The position numbers and the translations under genes were made by a program. From JBAZKV01 sp964443545 (GTDB taxonomy: Bacteria > Margulisbacteria > WOR-1 > JAKLHX01 > JBAZKV01): DNA of 64,000 bases. The notes beneath the pieces are model-generated. The model searched no databases. It saw only the letters and a list, made by a program, of their open reading frames with translations, and had not been told where the DNA came from. This document shows positions 14,802 to 22,487 of the stretch, piece by piece; the first letter of the stretch is position 1, and each line of letters opens with the position of its first letter. The DNA lies in NCBI GenBank assembly GCA_964443545.1, contig CAYUCV010000001.1, positions 1 to 64,000 of the forward strand, written 5' to 3'.

Positions 14802-15872
14802 TTGGACCGGCGGCTCCGCACGGATGAATTTGATTATGTTCTTCCGGAAGAATTGATAGCCAAGGAACCGGCCTCAAAAAGGGAAGGCTCAAGGCTGATG
14901 GTCCTTGACCGCAACAGAGATCTCCTGGAACACAAACATTTTTTTGACCTACCCGCATATCTAAAAGAAGGCGATATCCTTGTCCTGAATGACACAAAAG
15001 TGATCCCTGCCCGCCTGAGCGGAATAAAAACAAAAGGCGGCTCTTCAAAAGAGGGAGAAAAAGGGGCAAGGGTCGAGGCTCTTTTTCTTAGAAGACTGAC
15101 CCGGAACACCTGGGAATGCCTGGTACAGCCGGCAAAGAGGATAAAAAAAGGCTACGAAATAGAGTTTGACGGATTAAAAGGCCGTGTTGTCGAAGAACCA
15201 GATACCCAGAGAAGGATCATCGCGTTTGAGCCGGGAGCGGACATCCTGTCCCATCTAAAATCCAGGGGAGAGGTACCCCTGCCTCCTTATATAAGCGAAA
15301 AACTTGGAAAGGATGCCGACAAGGAAGAATTGGCGCGCCGCTATCAGACAGTTTATGCAAAAGCGGAGGGAGCCTCTGCCGCTCCCACCGCCGGGCTGCA
15401 CTTTACACCGGAACTTCTTAAGCAACTTGAGGACAAAGGTGTCAAGGTCTGTTATATCACGCTCCATACGGGAGCGGGCACCTTTAAACCGGTTTTTTCG
15501 GAGTTCGTGGATGAGCACACGATGTTCTCGGAAGAGTACATTATTCCCGAAAAGACTGCATACGAGATAGAAAGGGTTAGGGATTGCAGGGTGGTGGCAG
15601 TTGGGACAACGGTCACCAGGGCCCTGGAGGATTGTTTTTTGAAGCACGGCAAGATCACCGAGGCCAAAGGCGAGGCCGGCCTGTTCATCTATCCTCCTTT
15701 CAAGTTCAATGTCGTGGATGCCTTAATAACCAACTTCCATTTTCCAAGATCGACCCTGCTCATGATGGTCAGCGCATTTTCCGGAAAAGAACCGATCTTT
15801 AACGCTTACAGGGAAGCGGTAGAAAAAAAATACAGGTTCTTCAGCTTTGGGGACGCGATGTTTATTGTATAA
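14802..15872 (+). CDS. queA: S-adenosylmethionine:tRNA ribosyltransferase-isomerase QueA
   Basis: A 356-residue QueA, which transfers the ribosyl part of SAM onto preQ1 in tRNA to give epoxyqueuosine. Motifs are FDYVLPEELIAKEPA (9-23), NDTKVIPARL, APTAGLHFT (near 195-203) and YITLHTGAGTFKPV, with TNFHFPRSTLLMMVSAF near the end. The start is a TTG one base after the tonB stop; there is no strong ribosome site, consistent with coupling to tonB. tgt follows directly, so the queuosine pair queA-tgt is kept together. Length is typical. Confidence 0.95.
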   Translation: MDRRLRTDEFDYVLPEELIAKEPASKREGSRLMVLDRNRDLLEHKHFFDLPAYLKEGDILVLNDTKVIPARLSGIKTKGGSSKEGEKGARVEALFLRRLTRNTWECLVQPAKRIKKGYEIEFDGLKGRVVEEPDTQRRIIAFEPGADILSHLKSRGEVPLPPYISEKLGKDADKEELARRYQTVYAKAEGASAAPTAGLHFTPELLKQLEDKGVKVCYITLHTGAGTFKPVFSEFVDEHTMFSEEYIIPEKTAYEIERVRDCRVVAVGTTVTRALEDCFLKHGKITEAKGEAGLFIYPPFKFNVVDALITNFHFPRSTLLMMVSAFSGKEPIFNAYREAVEKKYRFFSFGDAMFIV

Positions 15873-15873
15873 T
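15868..15873 (+). promoter_or_regulatory. -10 box in front of tgt
   Basis: TATAAT overlapping the queA stop codon, nine bases before the tgt ATG. With this spacing the 5' leader would be only two to four bases. Confidence 0.4.
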
Positions 15874-15882
15874 TACTGCATC

Positions 15883-16962
15883 ATGTTCAAATTCGAGATC
15901 CTCTCCCGCTCAAAAAAGTCAAAGGTCCGCAAAGGAAAACTTTGTACCCCGCACGGCATTGTCGAGACCCCGAATTTTGCCCCGTGCGGCACGCAGGCAA
16001 CCGTAAAAGCTATGACCCCGAAGATGCTCAAAGAGGTCGGTACGCAGATGATCCTTGCTAACACATATCATCTTTTTCTGCGGCCCGGACAGGAACTTAT
16101 CAAAAAAGCAGGCGGGCTCCACAAATTCATGGCTTGGGACGGCCCTATCCTGACCGACAGCGGCGGCTTTCAGGTCTTTAGCCTCTCGGGCCTGCGCAAG
16201 ATATCGGAGGACGGGGTCATGTTCTCGTCCCACATCGACGGCTCCAAGCATTTTTTGAGCCCGGAAACGGTTGTTGAGGCCCAGCTTGCTTTTGGCTCCG
16301 ACATAATGATGCCTCTTGATGAATGCCCTCCGTATCCCTGCGAATATCCATCCGCGAAGAAGGCAGTGGAAAGAACAACGAGATGGGCTGTTAGAGCCAA
16401 AGATGCGGAACACAGAGCACGGAGCACAGAACACGGAACAAAGGGCGTATTATTTGGTATCGTGCAAGGATCAACATTTAAAGATCTAAGAAAACAGTCG
16501 GCGGAAGAAATTTCGGCCCTTGGATTTCCAGGGTACGGGATAGGAGGGCTCAGCGTAAGAGAGCCCAACGAGGTCATGTACGAAATGCTGGAGCATCAAC
16601 TGCAATATCTGCCGGAAGAAGCCCCAAAACATCTTTTGGGGGTAGGTTATGTGGAAAACATAAAGGCCGCCGTGAACATGGGGGTGGACCTTTTTGACTG
16701 TGTGGAGCCTTCGCGCCTTGGCAGGCACGGGGCCTTTCTTTCAAGTGAAGGCAAAGGGGTAATCAGGAACGCAAGATACGCAAAAGACCTTTCTCCTCTT
16801 GTTGCTGGTTGCGACTGTTATGCCTGCGCCAACTTTACCAGGGCTTACATAAGACACCTTTTTGCCGCCAACGAACTATTGGGGGTCATGCTGCTGACCA
16901 TCCACAATCTGAGGTTCATGGCAAGGACAATGGAAGAGATAAGAAGTGAGATTTCTGGCTGA
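15883..16962 (+). CDS. tgt: Queuine/preQ1 tRNA-guanine transglycosylase
   Basis: A 359-residue Tgt, which exchanges guanine-34 of GUN anticodons for preQ1. Seen are TPNFAPCGTQATVKAMTP near the start, TDSGGFQVFSLS with the catalytic Asp (near 90), GIVQGS and GGLSVGEP-like GGLSVREP, DCVEPSRLGRHG, and the zinc site CDCYACANFTRAYIRHL with C-x-C-x2-C and a distal His. The start MFKFEI is used; 12 upstream codons overlap queA. Between WAVRAKDA and VLFGIVQGS an acidic/basic segment (EHRARSTEHGT) is encoded by a repetitive stretch at 16406-16440, longer than usual here. The gene overlaps the next by 17 bases. Confidence 0.94.
   Translation: MFKFEILSRSKKSKVRKGKLCTPHGIVETPNFAPCGTQATVKAMTPKMLKEVGTQMILANTYHLFLRPGQELIKKAGGLHKFMAWDGPILTDSGGFQVFSLSGLRKISEDGVMFSSHIDGSKHFLSPETVVEAQLAFGSDIMMPLDECPPYPCEYPSAKKAVERTTRWAVRAKDAEHRARSTEHGTKGVLFGIVQGSTFKDLRKQSAEEISALGFPGYGIGGLSVREPNEVMYEMLEHQLQYLPEEAPKHLLGVGYVENIKAAVNMGVDLFDCVEPSRLGRHGAFLSSEGKGVIRNARYAKDLSPLVAGCDCYACANFTRAYIRHLFAANELLGVMLLTIHNLRFMARTMEEIRSEISG
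16406..16440. repeat. Short repetitive insert inside tgt
   Basis: Two imperfect copies of an ACAGAGCACGG/ACAGAACACGG unit in a row. It is in frame and translated, in a surface-loop position of Tgt between conserved blocks. Confidence 0.4.
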
Positions 16963-18181
16963 CTTTCACATACATTCCAAATACAGCAGGGCTACATCAA
17001 AGGACATGGACCTTGCCCATATATCGGAGTGGGCCGCGCTAAAGGGGATAGACCTGGTGGGCACAGGGGATTTTACCCATCCGTTCTGGCTGTCGGAGCT
17101 CAAAAAAAAACTTAAGGATGACGGCAGCGGCCTTTTTGAACTGAGCGGCACAAAGTTCATGCTTACGACCGAGATCTGCAATATCTTTCACCATGACGGA
17201 AAGCTGCGAAAGGTCCACACGATGATCTTTTCCCCGTCATTCAAAGATGTCGACAGGATAAACGCGCAGCTGTCAAAATTTTCGGACCTGCTTTCCGACG
17301 GCAGGCCGGTCTTTACCATCCCCGCCAAAAAAACGGCGGAGATGATCTTTTCCACCTCAAGCGAGGCGATGATAGTGCCGTGCCATATCTGGACCCCGTG
17401 GTTTTCCGTGCTGGGGTCTTCCGGCGGCTTTGACAGCGTGGAGGAGTGCTTTGAGGAATACACCAGGAATATCTATGCCGTTGAAACCGGGCTTTCGTCG
17501 GACCCGGCAATGAACTGGCGCGTTTCCAGCCTTGATAAGTTCAGCCTGATCTCCAATTCGGACGCCCATTCACCTTCAAAGATCGGAAGAGAGGCCAATA
17601 TTTTTGACGCCCAACTGACATATAAAGGCATCTACAGGGCTCTAAAAGAAAAGGAAGCCGGCAAATTGGTCTCAACCGTTGAATTCTTCCCTCAGGAGGG
17701 AAAATACCATTTTGACGGCCACAGGAACTGCAAAGTGTGCTTGTCCCCCAAGGAGACCAAAAAGAAGAGAAAAAAATGCCCGAAATGCGGCAAGCCGGTC
17801 ACCGTAGGGGTCATGAACCGGGTGGAGGAACTGGCTGACAGGGAGGAAGGCTTTATGCGAAAGAACGCGGTGCCTTTTAAAACCCTGGTGCCGCTTGGCG
17901 AGATCATCGGACAGGCCTTGGGCAGATCAAGCGAAAGCGCGGCGGTACAAAAAGAATATGCCAATATTATCTCGAGGGTTGGCAGCGAACTAAAGATACT
18001 GCTTGATAAACCGGCGGAAGAGTTGTCCGGGTTTGTTGGCGAAAGGACGCTCGAGGGAATACTCCGCGTCAGGAACAAAGAGATTAAAATATCTCCCGGC
18101 TATGACGGAGAATACGGGACCATAAGTATTTTTAACGCTTCCGGCCCAAAGACCGGCAGGGAGCAGATAGGGTTGTTCTAG
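16946..18181 (+). CDS. PHP-domain endonuclease Q-like protein (TIGR00375)
   Basis: A 411-residue protein resembling endonuclease Q, which nicks DNA 5' of deaminated bases such as uracil or hypoxanthine. The PHP motifs are DFHIHSKYSRAT (6-17, two metal-binding His), GTGDFTHP (near 39), TTEI, ISNSDAHSP (near 203) and further acidic residues. A zinc ribbon of four cysteines (C-x2-C, C-x2-C near 255-280, NCKVCLS and KCPKCGKP) and a C-terminal helical part follow. It starts at a GTG overlapping tgt by 17 bases. Function by family resemblance; bacterial members are little studied. Confidence 0.78.
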   Translation: MRFLADFHIHSKYSRATSKDMDLAHISEWAALKGIDLVGTGDFTHPFWLSELKKKLKDDGSGLFELSGTKFMLTTEICNIFHHDGKLRKVHTMIFSPSFKDVDRINAQLSKFSDLLSDGRPVFTIPAKKTAEMIFSTSSEAMIVPCHIWTPWFSVLGSSGGFDSVEECFEEYTRNIYAVETGLSSDPAMNWRVSSLDKFSLISNSDAHSPSKIGREANIFDAQLTYKGIYRALKEKEAGKLVSTVEFFPQEGKYHFDGHRNCKVCLSPKETKKKRKKCPKCGKPVTVGVMNRVEELADREEGFMRKNAVPFKTLVPLGEIIGQALGRSSESAAVQKEYANIISRVGSELKILLDKPAEELSGFVGERTLEGILRVRNKEIKISPGYDGEYGTISIFNASGPKTGREQIGLF

Positions 18182-19395
18182 CGGCTCATCTGCGCAAGCA
18201 GCAATACCGCCACTTCCTGTACCAGTTCGTTGTAGCCGCCCTGCTTAACAGGCCCGCCTATCTCTCCGGCAAGGTTCCTGACGCACAGGCCTGCGGCCGC
18301 TGTCGCATACGCTGCGGCCTCCAGAGGAGACTTTCTTTCTGCGATCGAAGATAGTATCCCGCCGGCAAAGACATCTCCCGCGCCAAGTCCGGAAACAACA
18401 CCCCGCTCCCTTATGTACTCCGAGGACGGCACAAAGAACAATCTGCCGGTGTAGCCGCTTCTTGGAAATACCAGATCATTGCCGATGTACCAGTATGAGC
18501 CTTCTGCTCCGTTGGTCACTACAAGATTTCTAAATCCCTGCGACATAAGGGCGGATACGCATTCTGTTATATGCGCCAGACTATCAACCCCATCCATTGG
18601 CCCCACGCCGGATATCCCGGCTGCTTCTTCCATGTCCATGACGAGCAGATCGATAACTCTGGCGGGATCGTTCCCCAATTTCCACTGTTTGGAAGGATCG
18701 CTTTCGTCATGATGAACGGTGTTGAGAACTGTGGTCAATCCGTGACTTTTTGCGGAGGCCATGAGGGATATCACCCCGTCCGGGTGCAGACCCTGCATCA
18801 AAAAATTCCCCCCCACGGCGAACACCCCGTCGCGCGCCCACGGCTCCGTAAAAACGCTTTCCGGAAAATGAGAGACTCCTACAATACTGTTGGCCCCGGG
18901 TTCGTGCAAAAATGTCCTTGACTCGGACACACCTCCCGCCTCATTCTCGAATTTTTCGTTCATGACAAGAGTGTATGAAGTGGGAACTCCGCTAAGCTTG
19001 AGCAGAGTGGAAGGGTCCATATTATAGCGCCGGTATTCTGCGGCCAGGACTCTGCCGATGTCATCATTTCCTATAGCCCCGTAAAACCGCACCTGTCCTC
19101 TGTCGGGCAGCAGGGTTTGGAATGCCGCGCGAAAGCTCGAGGCTCCCGGACCTCCAATGCTTCCCGGAAGACGGCTGACCGGGCCCCAACCGTTCTTTTC
19201 GGACACATCGTTAATAGAAAGGCCGTGGTTTTCCCTGAGCCAGCCCGACAGCCGGAGTTCTCCTCTGTTAAGTCCTTTTATGCCGGCAACGCAGTCCTGT
19301 GTTGCTGCCGCCTGACGGGCAGAAAGCGCCTTTCCCGCAGAGGTCGAAAAATCGTAGCATATATGCCCCAGTCCAAGCACTGTCCTTGCCATCAT
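18178..19395 (-). CDS. PfkB-family carbohydrate kinase
   Basis: A 405-residue ribokinase-fold kinase. The N-terminus TVLGLGHICYDFS and GSIGGPGASSFRAAF (near 76-90) mark the substrate side, and GVVSGLGAGDVFAGG (near 331-345) is the anion-hole/catalytic-base motif with Asp. Substrate cannot be told; sugars, nucleosides or tagatose-6-phosphate-like compounds are phosphorylated by relatives. It is longer than most members owing to an N-terminal insertion (about 20-75). The gene converges on endoQ, sharing four bases at the stops. An AAAGGGGA ribosome site precedes the start; ATGATG gives two possible initiators. Confidence 0.82.
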   Translation of the reverse strand: MMARTVLGLGHICYDFSTSAGKALSARQAAATQDCVAGIKGLNRGELRLSGWLRENHGLSINDVSEKNGWGPVSRLPGSIGGPGASSFRAAFQTLLPDRGQVRFYGAIGNDDIGRVLAAEYRRYNMDPSTLLKLSGVPTSYTLVMNEKFENEAGGVSESRTFLHEPGANSIVGVSHFPESVFTEPWARDGVFAVGGNFLMQGLHPDGVISLMASAKSHGLTTVLNTVHHDESDPSKQWKLGNDPARVIDLLVMDMEEAAGISGVGPMDGVDSLAHITECVSALMSQGFRNLVVTNGAEGSYWYIGNDLVFPRSGYTGRLFFVPSSEYIRERGVVSGLGAGDVFAGGILSSIAERKSPLEAAAYATAAAGLCVRNLAGEIGGPVKQGGYNELVQEVAVLLLAQMSR

Positions 19396-19466
19396 TATCC
19401 CCTTTCTTGATCTTATAATGCCGACAGGGAGTTGTCGACGGGAATATTCTATAATTTCACGGGTTC

Positions 19467-20129
19467 TTAAGGAAGCCGGATATGCGGGGAAATGCCCTCA
19501 AACAGCTCGACACCTCTCGGTCCAAAGTTCAGGATGTTGTCAGTAATGTCAAAAACCTTGTTGACGCCTCTTCTTTCGGCCATTTTAGAAAGGATCTCGC
19601 CGAGCGGAGAATAGTACCACAGAGCGTCCCTTTCGGGAAGCAGCGGCACCGGCTCCAGATTTCTGGAATAAAGAGCATCCTCCAGAAGAAAACCGTGCAA
19701 TCCCTGGCTAAAGTGATGATCAAGAGCCGTGATAGGGTCTTTGTCAAGATAAAAAGGAAGCCTTGTAAGAATTTTTGCGCAGTAATCCGGCTTAATGTCG
19801 CCCAGATGGTCATAGTACAGCCAGGCGGGCATGCGGGTATAATTGAAAGACATTCCGGAAAGCACAGAAGCCAGCACAGTTCCAAAACCGGGCTGGGTTA
19901 TGGCTACATCGATGAACAAAGGTTTTGAAAGACGGGACATTACAGAAAAGCTGCTGACCGCTTGCACGGTCAGGCCGACAATGGTTTCAAAGATGTCCTG
20001 TCTTTGTGCGGGTAGATCGTTCTTTACATATCTGTCCGCCCAAATCCCGGCCTTGAACATATTCCTGTAAATGCCAATACCTTCTCTTGGCAGATGGGAC
20101 GGTATGGGCACATGTATGCGTGTTGTCAT
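19467..20129 (-). CDS. Protein of unknown function
   Basis: A 220-residue protein I do not recognise. It has no signal peptide, clear membrane helix or known catalytic motif. It is rich in aromatic residues (MPAWLYYDHLGDIKPDYC, DALWYYSPLGEIL) and has an internal DHHFSQGLHGF segment whose histidines might bind metal, but that is speculation. A long reading frame with normal codon use and a plausible ATG support it as a real gene. It is transcribed in the same direction as the downstream PfkB kinase, 71 bases away, and divergently from secD. Confidence 0.6.
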   Translation of the reverse strand: MTTRIHVPIPSHLPREGIGIYRNMFKAGIWADRYVKNDLPAQRQDIFETIVGLTVQAVSSFSVMSRLSKPLFIDVAITQPGFGTVLASVLSGMSFNYTRMPAWLYYDHLGDIKPDYCAKILTRLPFYLDKDPITALDHHFSQGLHGFLLEDALYSRNLEPVPLLPERDALWYYSPLGEILSKMAERRGVNKVFDITDNILNFGPRGVELFEGISPHIRLP

Positions 20130-20223
20130 ATAATGCTCTATTTAACTATCGTCAAATAACGCGTTCAATTTCAAATTGCTGTGGCATCAAGTATCAGCGG
20201 TTGTAATGAGGCCGGTTAGAATA

Positions 20224-20229
20224 TATAAT
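20224..20229 (+). promoter_or_regulatory. -10 box of secD
   Basis: TATAAT nine bases before the preferred secD ATG with no Shine-Dalgarno in between; the predicted leader is only a few bases. Confidence 0.45.
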
Positions 20230-20238
20230 AGAAAAATC

Positions 20239-21588
20239 ATGGGCGAGAATCTTATAAAACTGAAAATACTGGGAGGGCTTGCGCTTGTTGCCCTTTCTAT
20301 ACTTATTATATACAACCTTCCTCTTACACTTGGTCTGGACATACAGGGCGGCACCAGGCTTGTGCTTGAAGCAAGATCTACTGATTCGGTCAAGGCCGGG
20401 GATGATGCTGTTTCCGGCGTTATGGCGGTGGTTCGCAACAGGATAGACGCCCTAGGAGTGACCGAGCCGATCATCCAGAGAAAAGGCTCCAACCAGATAG
20501 TGGTGGAACTCCCCGGCGTCAAAAACCCGGAGCATGCCATAAAAGTGTTAGGAGAGACCGCACTGCTGGAATTTGCCGAAGCCGAATGGTCTCCCGGCGA
20601 TGAAAGCGTGCTGACGCAGGAAAAAGTAGAGCAGGTCTATGGCAAAGGCGCACGGCTGGACAAGGTCATCTCCTATAAGAACGGAGAGCGTGAGAGCGAA
20701 AGGCCCATCATAATAAAGAATTCTGTTCTTACGGGAGCCGACCTCAAAGGCGCCTGGCCCAGCGTGGACGAATACGGAAATCCCGTGGTGGACATAGAGT
20801 TCAATGCAAAGGGCGCCGGCATCTTTGCAAATGCTACGGAGCGCAGCGTGGGCAGGCCCATTGCCATACTCCTTGACAAAAAAATAATCTCTGCCCCGAC
20901 TGTAAGAGAACCCATCCCGTCAGGCAAAGCGCAGATCTCGGGGAATTTTACGATAGAAGAAGTTCAGGACCTGGTGGTCCAGCTCAAGGGCGGTTCTCTT
21001 CCTGTCCCTGTTGATATAGTTGGCACAAAAATAGTGGGCCCCACTCTGGGCAGGGACTCCCTGGACAAGAGCAAGATAGCGGGTGCGGTGGGCTTTTTGG
21101 CCATAGTGGTCTTTATGATCCTCTATTACAGGCTTCCTGGCGTGCTGGCGGTCATATCGCTGGTCATCTATTTTTTCCTGACCCTGGCAGTCCTTTCTGT
21201 TCTTCGGACAACACTCACTCTTCCCGGCATAGCGGGTTTTCTTCTGTCCATCGGTATGGCGGTGGATGCCAATGTGATCATTTTTGAAAGACTTAAAGAA
21301 GAGCTCAGACTGGGTAAAAATATCAGGATAGCAGTGGATGTCAGCTTCAAAAGGGCTTTTACCGCTATTTTGGACTCAAATGTGACAACTATCATTGCCG
21401 CTATGACCCTCTTCTGGCTGGGGACAGGGACCATCAAGGGCTTTGCGGTGACCCTGATAGCGGGTATTTCGGTCAGCATGTTCTCCGCCATTGTTATCAC
21501 AAAATTCCTTATGGACCTTATGATCGACTGGAAGATGGTAGATTCGGCAGATTCAGGTCTTCTTTACAGGGGCTTTGGTAAAAAATGA
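20239..21588 (+). CDS. secD: Protein translocase subunit SecD
   Basis: A 449-residue SecD, which with SecF uses proton-motive force to complete protein export through SecYEG. Visible are an N-terminal membrane helix (about 11-30), the D1 signature LGLDIQGGTRLVLEA, a large periplasmic domain and five C-terminal helices. Within these lie GPTLGRDSL, the VDANVIIFERLKEEL motif in TM4 and a ALTLLIAGIS-like end. The start MGENLIKLK is used; 21 codons more are open upstream but contain the promoter. It overlaps secF by four bases (ATGA). Confidence 0.95.
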   Translation: MGENLIKLKILGGLALVALSILIIYNLPLTLGLDIQGGTRLVLEARSTDSVKAGDDAVSGVMAVVRNRIDALGVTEPIIQRKGSNQIVVELPGVKNPEHAIKVLGETALLEFAEAEWSPGDESVLTQEKVEQVYGKGARLDKVISYKNGERESERPIIIKNSVLTGADLKGAWPSVDEYGNPVVDIEFNAKGAGIFANATERSVGRPIAILLDKKIISAPTVREPIPSGKAQISGNFTIEEVQDLVVQLKGGSLPVPVDIVGTKIVGPTLGRDSLDKSKIAGAVGFLAIVVFMILYYRLPGVLAVISLVIYFFLTLAVLSVLRTTLTLPGIAGFLLSIGMAVDANVIIFERLKEELRLGKNIRIAVDVSFKRAFTAILDSNVTTIIAAMTLFWLGTGTIKGFAVTLIAGISVSMFSAIVITKFLMDLMIDWKMVDSADSGLLYRGFGKK

Positions 21589-22487
21589 ACATTATAGGCA
21601 AAAGAAATCTGTGGTTCGCTGTTTCCGCGGTACTGATAGCCCTGGGCATTTTCGGGTTTTCCTACAACATCCTTGTCCGAGGCCAGGCCATGAACTTTGG
21701 TATAGACTTTACAGGAGGGTCAATAACAACGCTGAGGTTTGAGCAGAGCGCAAATGTCACTTCGAGGCTGGCCGAGGTCCGAAAAGTTCTATCTTCCTTC
21801 CATTTCAAAGAAAGCGTTATCCAAAAAGAGGGTGATAACGATGTCAGCATAAGGACCGAGCCTCTTGACGCGGAGATCAGAACTCAGATGATGGCCGAAC
21901 TCGAAAAGACATTTGGCCGGGTCGAGCTCCTGGAGGCGGATACAATAGGTCCCGTCATAGGAGCTGAGCTTAGATCTCAGGCTTTTTGGGCCCTTCTGAT
22001 AGCTACCATAGGCATTTTGATCTATGTCTCCTTCAGGTTCGAGTTCAAGTACGCTGTTGCGGCGGTCATTGCCCTTTGGCACGATGCCCTGATAACAGTG
22101 GGGCTGATAGCACTGCTCTACAGGTCGGTGGATACGGCTTTTATCGCGGCGATACTGACGATAATGGGATATTCCATTAACGATACTATAGTCATTTTTG
22201 ACAGGATAAGGGAAAATATCATCAACCAGAAAAAAGGCAAAGTTTCTTTTTCCGAGATCGCCAATACCAGCGTCCTTCAGACAATGGCAAGGTCTATCAA
22301 CACGGTCTTGACCGTTCTTGTCATGAATGTCTGCCTGCTTTTGTTCGGAGGGGCCACCCTCAAGGATTTTGCGCTCACTCTTTTGATAGGTTTTACCCTC
22401 GGAGGTTATTCCTCCATCTTCATTGCTAGCCCGATCCTTGTAATGCTGGAGGGCTCTCTTGGCAAGCCAACGAAAAAACCGTCGTGA
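21585..22487 (+). CDS. secF: Protein translocase subunit SecF
   Basis: A 300-residue SecF, partner of SecD. Features are an N-terminal helix, NFGIDFTGGSITTLRF (near 36-51), a short periplasmic domain and five helices with GPVIGAELRSQAFWALL and the TM4 motif INDTIVIFDRIREN (near 198-211), followed by NTSVLQTMARSINTVLTVL. The start ATG overlaps the secD stop. The 3' end overlaps the ftsK start by 29 bases, unusual for unrelated functions, so the three are co-transcribed. Confidence 0.95.
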   Translation: MNIIGKRNLWFAVSAVLIALGIFGFSYNILVRGQAMNFGIDFTGGSITTLRFEQSANVTSRLAEVRKVLSSFHFKESVIQKEGDNDVSIRTEPLDAEIRTQMMAELEKTFGRVELLEADTIGPVIGAELRSQAFWALLIATIGILIYVSFRFEFKYAVAAVIALWHDALITVGLIALLYRSVDTAFIAAILTIMGYSINDTIVIFDRIRENIINQKKGKVSFSEIANTSVLQTMARSINTVLTVLVMNVCLLLFGGATLKDFALTLLIGFTLGGYSSIFIASPILVMLEGSLGKPTKKPS

